Source: Chloroflexota bacterium | GTDB lineage: Bacteria; Chloroflexota; Anaerolineae; Aggregatilineales; Phototrophicaceae | DNA: 64,000 nucleotides | Direction of reading: 5' to 3' | NCBI GenBank assembly: GCA_011523515.1 | Contig: WTGO01000067.1 | Location: 1 to 64,000, forward strand | Shown: positions 32,697 through 41,797 of the stretch, one piece after another | Layout: every line of letters starts with the position of its first letter | Position numbering within the stretch: position 1 is the stretch's first letter | Translations under genes and position numbers: made by a program | Notes under the pieces: model-generated | What the model saw: only the letters and a program-made list of their open reading frames with translations | What the model was told of the DNA's origin: nothing | The model's database searches: none

Positions 32697-32751
32697 AGTC
32701 AAAGATTTGACTCTCAAAACTATTTTACGCGCGTGGTTGTAGCGGTGTCAA
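32697..32751 (-). promoter_or_regulatory. Promoter and 16-bp palindrome of the DUF2335 operon
   Basis: On the minus strand TTGACA (32751-32746), 18 bases, TAAAAT (32727-32722). Just downstream lies the perfect dyad AGTCAAA-TC-TTTGACT (32712-32697) covering the expected start of transcription, 13 bases before the ATG. It looks like an operator or an RNA hairpin masking the ribosome site. Confidence 0.65.
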
Positions 32752-32848
32752 CAGATTGCTCAGCCGCTTTCATTTGACGAGAAGACATTAATCTACCATC
32801 ATCATGGGAATACTTCGGCGTACCAATTTGACATGAGGAGAATCTGAC

Positions 32849-33694
32849 GTGTCCAAACCTAAAGTCGTTCTCACCGGCGCCAGCGGCATCATCGCCGGCG
32901 TTTTGCTGCCCGCTTTGCGCCAGCGCTACGATCTGACCCTGCTGGACAGCCGCGCGCAAGACCGCAACGGCGTGCAAGTCGAGGGGGTGCAAATCGTCGA
33001 TCTGCTAAACCGCGACCGCGACAGCTACCGCCATTTCTTCAGCGGCGCCGACGCGGTGGTCCACTGCGCCTACTTCCGCATCCATGACCAGGGCGACGAT
33101 ATCTATTTCGCCTCGGAACTGGAGAACCTGCAACTAACGTACAACGTCTATCAAGTGGCCTGGGAAGAGCGCGTACGCCGCCTGGTGGCGGCCAGCACCA
33201 ATCACGCCGCCGACTTCTACGAGAATTACGCTCTGGACGGCGTTGTGCCTATGGTCACGCCCGATCAGAACGCCTCGGACAATTGGTATGGCTGGGGCAA
33301 AATCGCCTTCGAGCAAATCGGGCAGGTCTTCGCCAGCGGCGTCACGCACGGCGGGCGCCCGCTGGAGAATGTGCAGGTGCGCATCGGCGGCCCGCGCGAG
33401 ACCGATGTCGCGGAGGCGCCGCTGGGCGATCTGCGCCGGATGCGCCGCGCCCTCGCCGTTTACATCAGCCAGCGCGATATGTCGCAGCTCTTCATAAAGA
33501 GCATCGAATCAGAGGACATTCGCGACGACCTAGGCGTGCCCTTTCAGATCTTCTATGGCATCAGCGACAACCCCCACGCCATCTGGAGCATCGCCAACGC
33601 CCGGCGCGTTATCGGCTATGCGCCGCAGGACAATTCGGAAAAGCGCTTTTTCGATCTCATCCAGGCGCATATGGCAGCGGCCGGCGGCAGCTAA
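32849..33694 (+). CDS. NAD-dependent epimerase/dehydratase (uronate dehydrogenase-like SDR)
   Basis: A 281-residue extended SDR. Rossmann motif TGASGIIAGVLLPAL at residue 9, DAVVHCAY near 70, VAASTNHAADFYEN near 112, and the catalytic Y-x-x-x-K in NWYGWGKIAFEQIG near 150. VRIGGPRETD follows, as in uronate dehydrogenases and related proteins that oxidise sugar acids. GTG at 32849 has AGGAG eight bases upstream. It stands alone between a toxin-like cassette and an aminotransferase; its physiological substrate is open. Confidence 0.78.
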   Translation: MSKPKVVLTGASGIIAGVLLPALRQRYDLTLLDSRAQDRNGVQVEGVQIVDLLNRDRDSYRHFFSGADAVVHCAYFRIHDQGDDIYFASELENLQLTYNVYQVAWEERVRRLVAASTNHAADFYENYALDGVVPMVTPDQNASDNWYGWGKIAFEQIGQVFASGVTHGGRPLENVQVRIGGPRETDVAEAPLGDLRRMRRALAVYISQRDMSQLFIKSIESEDIRDDLGVPFQIFYGISDNPHAIWSIANARRVIGYAPQDNSEKRFFDLIQAHMAAAGGS

Positions 33695-33712
33695 CTCCCC
33701 CATCGCCAAGGA

Positions 33713-33750
33713 CCCTGTAAGGGGCGAGCCTTGGCTCGGCCAGGGTAATC
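33713..33750. repeat. Degenerate GTAGGGGCGA-type repeat, copy 4
   Basis: CTGTAAGGGGCGAGCC-TT-GGCTCGGCCAGG: the left arm matches the TGTAGGGGCGA end and GAGCC/GGCTC forms the inner hairpin, but the second half is missing. It lies between the convergent stops of the SDR and aminotransferase genes. Confidence 0.4.
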
Positions 33751-33753
33751 CGC

Positions 33754-35145
33754 TCAACCCCGCAGCAAGCGCGGCGCGGTCGCGCGCATATACGGCAGCA
33801 GGGTATTAAGCGCGTTTTCAACTGCCCGCAGCGCCAGCGTTATATCGGCTTCGTTCACCGGCGTGGTAATGCTGAACATGCCGCGATTGCTGGTGTAGAC
33901 ACCGCGATTCAGCAGCTCGAGGTGCAGCAGCCGGCGCAGCTGGCCGGTGTTATCGCCGGCGCGGCGCGCATCCGCCAGGGTTCTGACCGGTTCGCCCGTC
34001 CAATGAATCTGCTGCAGCGAGCCGTAGCCCAGGCATTGAGCGCCTATGCCCAGCGACCGGAAAATGCGATTGATGCCCGCGCCCAGGCTCTCGCCCAGCC
34101 GGTTGATACGCTCGATGGCCGCCTGATCCAGCCGCTGCATCGCCTCCAGCCCGGCGGTCATGGTCATGTTGTTGCCGTTGAATGTGCCGCTATGAAAGAC
34201 GAAGTCGGGCGATGCCGCCGGGTCAAACATGGCCATGATGTCTTCGCGCCCGCCAAACGCGCCCACCGGGAAGCCGCCGCCGATGATCTTGGCGACCGCG
34301 GTCAGATCGGGAATCGCGCCTTCGATGGCCTGGAAGCCGCCGCTGCCAAGGCGAAGCGTCACGATTTCGTCGAAGAGCAGCAAGACGCCGTACTCGTCCG
34401 CCAATGCGCGCAGCCCGCGCAAGTATCCCGGCGCCGGCGGAACCATTCCGCCTGCGTTAGGCATCGGCTCGACGATGACGCCGGCGATGCGTTCATGGTG
34501 CTGGCGCAGCAGCGCTTCCAGCGCCCCCAGGTCGTTGAAAGGCGCGACCATGACGGCATTCAGCACCGCATCGGGCACACCCCGTCCTTCCACTTTGGCC
34601 GCCGGCGCGCTCGCGCAATCCAGATCTGCGCTGACGCTGACTTCGACGAAGTCGTGCGAGCCATGGTAGCCGCCGTCCATTTTGACGATGATGTCGCGCC
34701 CGGTGAAGGCGCGCGCCGCCCGCATCATCATCATGGTGGCTTCTGTGCCGGAGTTGGTGAAGCGCAGCAAGTCGATACTCGGTATGCGCTCGATGAGCAG
34801 CCTGGCCAGCGCCACCTGCGGCTCGGCAGCTGTCCCGAATACCGTCCCGCGCGTCAGTTGGTCGGCGGCGTATTCCACGATGTCCGGCTGCGCGTGCCCG
34901 TGCACCAGCGAGGTAAAATTGTTCAGTAGATCAAGATAGCGGTTGCCATCGCAATCCTCTAACCAGGCGCCTTCACCGGCGACCATGTAGGTGGGGTAGG
35001 GCGCAAACCAGGTGGCGGAGCGGGTGTCGCCCGCCGGAAGGTAGCGCCGCGCCTCTTCGTGACGCGCGCGGGAGCCGGGCGTTCGCCGCTGATAGCGCTC
35101 CAGAATGTCCGCTTCTACAGTCATTACCATCTCGCCAAGCGCCAT
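33754..35145 (-). CDS. Class III PLP-dependent aminotransferase (HemL-like)
   Basis: A 463-residue enzyme of the glutamate-1-semialdehyde 2,1-aminomutase/aspartate aminotransferase family branch. Evidence: DCDGNRYLDLLNNFTSLVHGHAQPDI near residue 65, the PLP-phosphate motif RFTNSGTEATMMMMRAAR near 130, DGGYHGSHDFVE near 155, LLFDEIVTLRLG near 255 (the Asp binding the pyridine N), and the Schiff-base Lys in TAVAKIIGGGFPVGAFGG near 280. FHSGTFNGNNMTMTAGLEAM near 315 is typical of GSAM-like enzymes. AGGAG lies seven bases before the ATG. No heme genes are nearby, so it is probably a catabolic or specialised aminotransferase. Confidence 0.87.
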   Translation of the reverse strand: MALGEMVMTVEADILERYQRRTPGSRARHEEARRYLPAGDTRSATWFAPYPTYMVAGEGAWLEDCDGNRYLDLLNNFTSLVHGHAQPDIVEYAADQLTRGTVFGTAAEPQVALARLLIERIPSIDLLRFTNSGTEATMMMMRAARAFTGRDIIVKMDGGYHGSHDFVEVSVSADLDCASAPAAKVEGRGVPDAVLNAVMVAPFNDLGALEALLRQHHERIAGVIVEPMPNAGGMVPPAPGYLRGLRALADEYGVLLLFDEIVTLRLGSGGFQAIEGAIPDLTAVAKIIGGGFPVGAFGGREDIMAMFDPAASPDFVFHSGTFNGNNMTMTAGLEAMQRLDQAAIERINRLGESLGAGINRIFRSLGIGAQCLGYGSLQQIHWTGEPVRTLADARRAGDNTGQLRRLLHLELLNRGVYTSNRGMFSITTPVNEADITLALRAVENALNTLLPYMRATAPRLLRG

Positions 35146-35324
35146 CTCAATCTCCTGCAGCCGCGCGTTTGAACCGCGGCATTACATGTTTCGACGGGAT
35201 TGTATACCCGGCGCATCCGTACATACAACATTTGCCTGTGCGCGGCCCCATCCACGACGAAACCGTAGAGACGAACCTTGGCACGCCCACCGATCGCTCC
35301 CCATATGGAGGTATTTTTCTGTGT

Positions 35325-35580
35325 TCTCAGTAAGTGCAGGTAAGTAATGAAAAAGATTTGCCACAGAGGACACAGAGTAAAGCATTCCAGGATTGATATG
35401 GTAGCGAAAGGCGCCTAGGAAAGCTGTGGCCTACATTGCGTGAACGTTGAAGTAATGATCCATCCTCTGTGCCCTCTTTGAGACTCTGTGTACTCTGTGG
35501 CAAAAGAGCATTCATTTCCATTGATACAGGAGTTGCATAACTTACTTGTTGTTACTTCTGTGTTCTCTGTGCTTAATCTT
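35325..35580. repeat. CACAGAG-type intergenic element, copy 3
   Basis: TCTCAGTAAGTGCAGGTAAGTAATG, then TTTGCCACAGAGGACACAGAG; after a middle section an inverted arm ACTCTGTGTACTCTGTGGCAAA (about 35481-35504) and a further TTCTGTGTTCTCTGTGC. The two arms can pair over some 20 bases. Together with flanking sequence it fills the 550-base gap 35146-35694, in which I see no gene. Confidence 0.7.
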
Positions 35581-35630
35581 AGGCCTCGACCCCGCGAGCA
35601 TCCGGTAGGCACGAGCTGTCAACTCGCCGA

Positions 35631-35659
35631 TAGTCAGGAACGGACGCCTGCCTTATAAT
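35631..35659 (+). promoter_or_regulatory. Promoter of the glycosidase-like gene
   Basis: TAGTCA (35631-35636) and TATAAT (35654-35659) with 17 bases between, 36 bases before the ATG. The -10 is consensus, the -35 weak. Confidence 0.5.
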
Positions 35660-35694
35660 CGGAATACAAGATGGGAGGAATCAGTGGAGAAGGC

Positions 35695-37086
35695 ATGCGA
35701 TTTCTTACTTTGTGCTTAATCATTGCTTTGAGTTTCACCGTTCATGCCCAGGACAGCGACCTGATGCTGCAATGGGATCCGGTGCGCAATACCGTCAGCG
35801 GTCGGGTGGACATCATCGGCAGCGTCAATATCGCCGACTTGCAGTGGTACTTTGTCGAGGCCGCTCCCCACGATAGCGCGGACGCGGAAATCATGTGGAC
35901 GCCCATATCCAGCCTGGAATTCGCGCCTGTGGTCGATGGCGTGATCGGCAGCTGGAATACCACCTTGCAGGCGGATGGCTTCTACCAAATTCGCTTGCAC
36001 GCGGTCAATGCGGCGAATGAAAGTTTGTATTATGGACTGGCGCCAATCCTGGTCAACAACAATAACAGCGACCTGGTCAATCTGGAGCCGGCGCTGCCGC
36101 TCGAGGCGGGTGAAGACACCAGCGCCAGCGCGGCCCCGGCCTTCCGCGAAAACCGTCTGCCAATGCAGGTCGGCGGTCATATCAAATACTTCAATGAGCG
36201 GTCGCAGGCAGCGCTGGAATCAGCCGGCATGACCTGGGTGAAAAAGCAGGTGCATTATGGCATCAGCGATGGCAAAGATCTCATTGAAGCTGCGCACGCC
36301 CAAGGCTACAAAGTATTGCTGGGGGCGAAAGGGAACAAGAACCGGCTGGGCGAGGACTTCGATGGCTATGTGGCCGACTTCGCCGAGTATGTCGCCTTCC
36401 TGGCGCGAAATGGCGCCGATGCCATCGAAGTATGGAACGAACCCAATATCGATCGCGAGTGGCCGGTAGGCAGGATCAGCGGCGCTAACTATACGATCAT
36501 GCTCAGAGCGGCTTACGAAGCTATCAAAGCGGCCAATCCGGACACCCTGGTCATCAGCGGCGCGCCTGCGCCGACCGGCTATTTTGGCGACAGCTGCGGC
36601 TATGGCGGCTGCGACGACAACGTCTTCATGGCGCAGATGGCCAACGCCGGCGCCACCAATTATGCCGACTGCATCGGCGTGCATTACAACGAGGGCATCC
36701 TGCCGCCGACAGCGCAAGGCGGCGACCCGCGCAAGGAACACCCGACGCGCTATCTTCTGGGTATGCTGCGGCGTGTGGCCTGGCCCTTCCGCAACGCCGA
36801 TATCCCCATGTGCATGACCGAGGTCGGCTATCTCTCGCCCGAGGGCTACGGCCCGCTGCCGGCGGGTTTCGCCTGGGCTTCCAGGACATCGGTCGCCGAG
36901 CAAGCCGAGTGGCTGTCGCAGGCGGTGCTGATCATGTCCAACTACGAGGAAATGCCGGTCGAGCTGGCCATCGTCTGGAATATCGACTTCGATACTTACG
37001 GCGCCGACCCGCAAGCCGGTTACGCCATCATCCGCGAGGACGGCAGTTGCCCGGCCTGTGAAACGATCGCCGCCTTGCAACGCTGA
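35695..37086 (+). CDS. Secreted glycoside hydrolase-like protein (clan GH-A fold)
   Basis: A 463-residue exported protein. Signal peptide MRFLTLCLIIALSFTVHAQ, then a beta-sandwich-like region (about 25-125, IIGSVNIADLQWYFVEA), a linker, and a TIM-barrel domain from about 150. The acid/base Glu is in DAIEVWNEPNIDREW near residue 250 and the likely nucleophile Glu in PMCMTEVGYLSP near 380, the N-E-P and late-Glu pattern of clan GH-A (GH5/GH39/GH53-like). GHIKYFNERSQAALESAGMTWVKKQ marks the barrel start. ATG at 35695 has GGAG five bases upstream. Family and substrate are uncertain; the DUF-type cellulase-like proteins of Chloroflexota look similar. Confidence 0.75.
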   Translation: MRFLTLCLIIALSFTVHAQDSDLMLQWDPVRNTVSGRVDIIGSVNIADLQWYFVEAAPHDSADAEIMWTPISSLEFAPVVDGVIGSWNTTLQADGFYQIRLHAVNAANESLYYGLAPILVNNNNSDLVNLEPALPLEAGEDTSASAAPAFRENRLPMQVGGHIKYFNERSQAALESAGMTWVKKQVHYGISDGKDLIEAAHAQGYKVLLGAKGNKNRLGEDFDGYVADFAEYVAFLARNGADAIEVWNEPNIDREWPVGRISGANYTIMLRAAYEAIKAANPDTLVISGAPAPTGYFGDSCGYGGCDDNVFMAQMANAGATNYADCIGVHYNEGILPPTAQGGDPRKEHPTRYLLGMLRRVAWPFRNADIPMCMTEVGYLSPEGYGPLPAGFAWASRTSVAEQAEWLSQAVLIMSNYEEMPVELAIVWNIDFDTYGADPQAGYAIIREDGSCPACETIAALQR

Positions 37087-37103
37087 TCGGGCCGCAAAGC
37101 GTA

Positions 37104-38102
37104 CTATGAATCCAGAGTAAACCAGCGAGTCGCCCGGCTGTTTTCCGCGGGTGAACGCGCAGCTTGGCCGCGCTCCAGCAGATAGTTGAGGTGCGCCAGC
37201 GTCTCGGCCAAGGCGAAACGCCACTCGTGCGGCGTCAGGCGCTCCAGGTCAAATAGCTGCGCCGCCACCTCCAGCGCTGTGCGCGCGCTCGACGCGATCG
37301 CCGCTTGCGTTTGCTCCAGACGTCCCTGATGATGCGCTATCAGCTCCTCGATGCGCCCGCGCCAGTCGCTGATCAGCCATTTATGCCCGGGCAGCGCCAG
37401 CCGCACATCCAGCGCGGCCAACTCATTCAGCGAGTCCAGAAAACGACCCAGCGGATCCGGCTCCGTATGCGGCCAGCTGCCGATATTAGGCGTGATGCGC
37501 ATCAGCACATGATCGCCGCTGAGCATCAGGCGGTTGGCGGCGTCATAGAAGATCATTTGCCCGTCGCTATGGCCGGGCGCGTGTATGGTCCGGAAGTCGC
37601 GCTCGCCCAGGCGCACGCTGGTATCGGCGCGCAAAAAGCTTTGCTGAATGGGGTGGGGCTGCGTCGAGTCTCGGGTGCTGAGCAAGGCGTTCTCGATGTT
37701 GTCTATCGATTCTTCGTCCATGCCGCAATCGAGCATCCACCGATGATAAAGCGGCGTATTCTCGCGGCGATAGAAGACCCGCATTTGGCGCTGCTCGCGC
37801 TCGGGCAGGAAGAGGGGCATCGGCGTCGATGTCTGACGCTGCCACCAGCCCGCCATGCCGAAGTGATCGGGGTGCATGTGCGTCAAGACGATCTTCTCGA
37901 TAGCGTCGGGCGTGATGTCCAGCGCGTTCAGGGCCCGCTTCCATTGCGCGCGCGCTGCCGCTGTATTGAGGCCGGTGTCGACCAGCGTCCAGCCCTCCGC
38001 GCCGCGCAGCAAGTAGCAGTTGACGATATTCAGCGCATAGGGCAGCGGAATTTGCACCTGTACGATGTCGTCCGCAATCTGTGTGATGTCGCTGTCGGTC
38101 AT
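37104..38102 (-). CDS. MBL-fold metallo-hydrolase
   Basis: A 332-residue protein. The metal-binding motif THMHPDHFGMAG near residue 83 (H-x-H-x-D-H), a further His in HAPGHSDGQMIFYD near 185 and Asp in LMLSGDHVL near 203 define a beta-lactamase-fold hydrolase. The C-terminal 80 residues are helical (AHHQGRLEQTQAAI...LTPHEWRFALAETLAHL), as in the LACTB2/RNase-like MBL-fold group with a winged-helix tail. AAGGA precedes the ATG by eight bases. The function could be thioester or lactone hydrolysis; not decidable here. Confidence 0.85.
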   Translation of the reverse strand: MTDSDITQIADDIVQVQIPLPYALNIVNCYLLRGAEGWTLVDTGLNTAAARAQWKRALNALDITPDAIEKIVLTHMHPDHFGMAGWWQRQTSTPMPLFLPEREQRQMRVFYRRENTPLYHRWMLDCGMDEESIDNIENALLSTRDSTQPHPIQQSFLRADTSVRLGERDFRTIHAPGHSDGQMIFYDAANRLMLSGDHVLMRITPNIGSWPHTEPDPLGRFLDSLNELAALDVRLALPGHKWLISDWRGRIEELIAHHQGRLEQTQAAIASSARTALEVAAQLFDLERLTPHEWRFALAETLAHLNYLLERGQAARSPAENSRATRWFTLDS

Positions 38103-38159
38103 GCCCTGGTCCTTGTCTGGCGCGCCCAGCGGGTGCTGCGGCAGGCGCAATCAACTTGC

Positions 38160-38846
38160 TTAGGGCTGCGCCTCGGAGATGTCGCCGGTGAATAGATAGA
38201 AAAGGATGCCGTAGGGCGTCATCAGCTTTTGATAAGTCAGGTCGTCCGGCAGCGTGCCGCTATCGAAGGGCTGCAAGTCGAAGCCCTCGGCCTGCAGGTC
38301 CCCGTTGACCTCCTTCATATCAGGCGCGAAATGGCAGATGGCGAAGGGTTCGTCGACATCATCCTGGTGCAAGCCGATGAGGAAGAGCTGGTCGAGCCAG
38401 ATCCCCCAGGGACTGGGATGCTCGTATTTGCCCAGGACCTCGTAGCCGGCCGCTTCCCAGAAGGCGCATTCGACCTCGATATCGGGGATGAAGGCGGAAA
38501 GCTCGCCGAATTTACCCAGGCGGGTGATATCCTGCGCTTTGGCGACATTGTCATGCGGCAGCTGACGCGGCGGCGGGTCGCTGCTGAGCAAGATGCGGAT
38601 GCCGGCCGGGCTGGTTAACGCGTCATCGACGATGTCCAGGCCGCCCCCTCGCAGCGCGCCCAGGTCGCAGCCGAAATAGCGCAGGGTCGGGTTTTGGCCG
38701 GCGCCCGCCACGAGATGCAGATGATAGCGCCCGTCGGTGTAGACGTCGTCACTCAGCGGGACCAAGCCCAGCTTCTGATAGTAGGCGCCGGCGGCGGACG
38801 TATCGTCAACATAATTCAGGATTTCTACGTAGGTTCCCAATCTCAT
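38160..38846 (-). CDS. VOC-domain protein
   Basis: A 228-residue protein with two VOC halves: residues 1-115 (LGTYVEILNYVDDTSAAGAYYQKLGLVPLSDD) and residues about 125-225 (GELSAFIPDIEVECAFWEAAGYEVLGKYEHPSPWGIWLD). Metal ligands are not obvious in the first half (Glu rather than His at the first position). AAGGAG precedes the ATG by nine bases. Its first 70 bases lie in copy 1 of the 252-bp duplication; a second, truncated start of the same gene lies at 39098-38979 in copy 2. Ancestrally its ATG overlapped the YfhO stop (ATGA). Confidence 0.7.
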   Translation of the reverse strand: MRLGTYVEILNYVDDTSAAGAYYQKLGLVPLSDDVYTDGRYHLHLVAGAGQNPTLRYFGCDLGALRGGGLDIVDDALTSPAGIRILLSSDPPPRQLPHDNVAKAQDITRLGKFGELSAFIPDIEVECAFWEAAGYEVLGKYEHPSPWGIWLDQLFLIGLHQDDVDEPFAICHFAPDMKEVNGDLQAEGFDLQPFDSGTLPDDLTYQKLMTPYGILFYLFTGDISEAQP

Positions 38847-39280
38847 TTTGTGCTTCTCCTTGGTCTGAGAGGAAGTCTGCTTATGACGGATCTCGCGAAT
38901 GCTGGTTGCAGCGCCGCCAGAAGGGTAATCAACCACAGGGCGCAGCCAATGTAAAGCGCCGCGCGCCAAAGCCCGGGCTCAAAACTGAAGACAACGCTGC
39001 TGTCGCCGGCCGGCACGGGCAGGGCGCGGATAGTAGGCGCCGGCGGCGGACGTATCGTCAACATAATTCAGGATTTCTACGTAGGTTCCCAATCTCATTT
39101 TGTGCTTCTCCTTGGTCTGAGAGGAAGTCTGCTTATGACGGATCTCGCGAATGCTGGTTGCAGCGCCGCCAGAAGGGTAATCAACCACAGGGCGCAGCCA
39201 ATGTAAAGCGCCGCGCGCCAAAGCCCGGGCTCAAAACTGAAGACAACGCTGCTGTCGCCGGCCGGCACGGGCAGGGCGCG
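38777..39280. repeat. Exact 252-bp tandem duplication
   Basis: Bases 38777-39028 and 39029-39280 are identical on reading through both copies. Each unit contains the 3' end of the YfhO-type gene and the 5' end of the VOC gene, which overlap by ATGA. Copy 2 completes the YfhO gene and leaves a truncated VOC start; copy 1 holds the intact VOC start and an orphan YfhO tail. The unit is a multiple of three. Confidence 0.93.
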
Positions 39281-41797
39281 GAAGATCAGATTCGCCCGCT
39301 GAACCGGCGCCAGCGCCCCGTTTACAGTGGCGCGCCAGCCCGGGTACCAGGCATCGCTCAGTATGAGGGTGGCGGCCTCTGGCGCGCTAACCGCCAGGCT
39401 GACGCGCGTGTCCGCGTAGTCCAGGATTTCGACATGCCCGCTGCCCGGCGTCGTCCCGCGCGCTTTGTCATCGGCGTGGATGACGTCGATATCGCCCTCG
39501 CGCAGAAGCCGCAGCGCTTCCAAATCTCCGGCGTGATTATCCGCCACGATACGGGTGGCCGCAGCCAGGTAGACGCGCTTCCCCGAGGGCGGGGCGCGGT
39601 AGATCTTGACCGCGCCGCTGAAGACTCGCTCGAACGGGGGCGGCTGAATTTCCTGGAAATTGCCCGGCGTCGCGCTGTCGATGGCGGTCACGGCGACGAT
39701 GCCGGGTTGCTGACGCAGGATCTCCGGCAGGTCCGCCATATCGGTCACCGTCAGCGAGAAGCCTTCTTGCACGGGGATGGCCGGCGGCACGTCAAGGTCC
39801 AGCGCCAGCCGATGCACCACGCCGACGCGATCGTAGAGGCCGCCGGCTGGCTCCAAGTCAGTCACGCCCGTCCAGAAATTCCAGAGCGCCGTGTCGTAGA
39901 AGATGCCGTCCTGCCAGAAGTCAAAGACCTTGTCGGTGATGACCGTCCGCGTATCGGTGGCGTTCAGCCAGGCTAACGCGGGAATGCAGGCGGCGCGGCA
40001 GCTGCGCAGCGTCATCTTCTCGCCCAGCCGCCCGTCCACCGCGGGTGGCGCATCCGGCGGCAGCAGCAGCGAGCTGAAGAGCGAATAGCGCTGACCGGGT
40101 GTGATGCCGCCGCCGAAGCCGTCGATGCTGGGAATACTCCAGGTCAGCGGCAAGTTAGGCATTAACGTCTCTTGCATTTTGATCGCGTCCAGGGCGTGAA
40201 ATTGGGCGTTGTAGTCCATGCCCAACTGCTCATAGCGCGCGCGCAAAGCACTGATATCGAGCGGATCAAACAGGAGCGGGCTAATCGCAACCAGGCGACT
40301 CGGCGCCTCTTCCTCAGCTTGCAGCGCCAGCAGTTTGGCTGCGCCTTCGCGCTGTTCCAGGTAGACATCAGGCGGCGCTAAATCGTTGTAGGGCAAGTTC
40401 AGGGAGGCCAGAAACAGTTCCAGCACCAGCAAGACAGCGGCGGCAAACTGCGTCCAGCGCTGGCGCAACAGCAACAGACCGATCAGCAGCAGGGCGCTGC
40501 CGGCCCAGATCAGCAGCGAGCGATCGCTTATCGCCGGCCCGCCGAAGAACAGACTGCCATCGGGCTGCAAGACGAAGCGCGTCACGGCGATCAGCAGCGC
40601 GAGCAATGTGGCGATCCCTGCGATGCGCCGTTTGCGCCGCAGTGGCTGGACCGCGGCAATGTGGAGTGATTCGATGCCCATGCCCGCCAGCAAGGCCAGC
40701 GCCAGGCTCGAGAGCGCCAGGAAACGCGCCGGCACGCGAAACAAGTTGAAGCCAGGCAGATGCGCCAACAGCAGGTAAAGGGGATTGTAGCGGCCCAAGG
40801 CCAACGCCAGGCCGATCAGCGCCAGCAACAGCCAAATCCAGCGCTTCCGAATACTGAAGGTGTTGGCAGCCAGGCCCCAAAACGCCAGCCCCAAGCCGAT
40901 GATGCCCACGCTGGCGACATACTCGCCGAATAGCTGGCCGTCGTAACTGGGCAGCAGGGCGCGGCCCAGTACGCTCGGCGGCAGCGAGAAGGCGGTGGCC
41001 TCCTGGACGCTGAAGCCGCTGCTGCGGTTCGACAGCGCCGACAGCTCCAGGCTGGGCAGCAGCTGCGGCAGCGCCAGCAGCAGCGCCAGCGCGAAGCTGG
41101 CCGCCAGCGGCAGCAGCGCCCGCTGCACGGGTATGGGCAGTAGGCGAAGCCCGCGATGTCGAGCGGACCCGGTGAAGAGGATGCCGTAGAGCGCCAGCCC
41201 GATGCCGCTGATGAAGACGGTCTGCGTGTGGCCGCTGAAGATTTGCATGGCCCAGGCCATCGCCAGCAGCAGGCCCGCGCGCCGGCGCCGGTCACTCGTC
41301 AGCAGGCGCTGGAAGAGCGCGAACAAGATTGGCATCCAGGCCAATCCCTGCAGTTGATTGATCTGCTCCACGTGCGCGCCGAGGTAACCGCCGAAGGCGA
41401 AAACAATGCCGGCGACCAGCCCGGGCAGCCAGCGTCGACTGATTACCTCGCGGTAGAGGGCGCAAGCGCCGGCGGCGGCCAGCGCGCAATGCAGCAGGAT
41501 GCTGAGGCTGATTGCGGCGGGCGCGCGCCAGGGCGCGGTCAGCCAGTTGGGCGGGTAGTAGACGCCCAGCTGCGGATTCGCCAGCAGCGGCGCGCCCATG
41601 AACAAGTCGGGCGACCACAGCGGCAATTCGCCGGCGCGAAAGGCCGTGTTGCGCGCGTCCCAATAAGGATAGAAATACTTGTAAGTGTCGCCGCGCGCCA
41701 GGATTTCGCCGCTGAAAGCAAGTTGGTGAAAGAATAGCAAAGCCAGCAGAATTATGGCGCAGCCGCAGAGCAGCGGTTTCCGGCGTAGCGCGCTCAT
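39095..41797 (-). CDS. YfhO-type multi-pass membrane protein
   Basis: A 900-residue protein. The N-terminal half holds about eleven membrane segments, opening LLCGCAIILLALLFFHQLAFSGEILARGDTYKYFYPYWD and PLWSPDLFMGAPLLANPQLGVYYPPNWL, the signature of the YfhO family (GT-C-like membrane proteins implicated in lipid-linked sugar transfer to teichoic acids in Firmicutes). A large extracytoplasmic part (about 450-850) ends with ILSDAWYPGWRATVNG, then a last membrane segment. The ATG at 41797 overlaps the glycosyltransferase stop by four bases. The final residues are encoded in copy 2 of the 252-bp duplication. Confidence 0.82.
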   Translation of the reverse strand: MSALRRKPLLCGCAIILLALLFFHQLAFSGEILARGDTYKYFYPYWDARNTAFRAGELPLWSPDLFMGAPLLANPQLGVYYPPNWLTAPWRAPAAISLSILLHCALAAAGACALYREVISRRWLPGLVAGIVFAFGGYLGAHVEQINQLQGLAWMPILFALFQRLLTSDRRRRAGLLLAMAWAMQIFSGHTQTVFISGIGLALYGILFTGSARHRGLRLLPIPVQRALLPLAASFALALLLALPQLLPSLELSALSNRSSGFSVQEATAFSLPPSVLGRALLPSYDGQLFGEYVASVGIIGLGLAFWGLAANTFSIRKRWIWLLLALIGLALALGRYNPLYLLLAHLPGFNLFRVPARFLALSSLALALLAGMGIESLHIAAVQPLRRKRRIAGIATLLALLIAVTRFVLQPDGSLFFGGPAISDRSLLIWAGSALLLIGLLLLRQRWTQFAAAVLLVLELFLASLNLPYNDLAPPDVYLEQREGAAKLLALQAEEEAPSRLVAISPLLFDPLDISALRARYEQLGMDYNAQFHALDAIKMQETLMPNLPLTWSIPSIDGFGGGITPGQRYSLFSSLLLPPDAPPAVDGRLGEKMTLRSCRAACIPALAWLNATDTRTVITDKVFDFWQDGIFYDTALWNFWTGVTDLEPAGGLYDRVGVVHRLALDLDVPPAIPVQEGFSLTVTDMADLPEILRQQPGIVAVTAIDSATPGNFQEIQPPPFERVFSGAVKIYRAPPSGKRVYLAAATRIVADNHAGDLEALRLLREGDIDVIHADDKARGTTPGSGHVEILDYADTRVSLAVSAPEAATLILSDAWYPGWRATVNGALAPVQRANLIFRALPVPAGDSSVVFSFEPGLWRAALYIGCALWLITLLAALQPAFARSVISRLPLRPRRSTK

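Noticed and set aside
33922-34929. 335-codon open frame opposite the class III aminotransferase
   Set aside because: Shadow of the aminotransferase, whose PLP motifs are complete; the antisense product is Arg/His/Gln-rich with no family features.
36220-37224. 334-codon open frame opposite the glycosidase-like gene
   Set aside because: Starts inside another gene's end and has no motif; the plus frame has a signal peptide and catalytic Glu residues.
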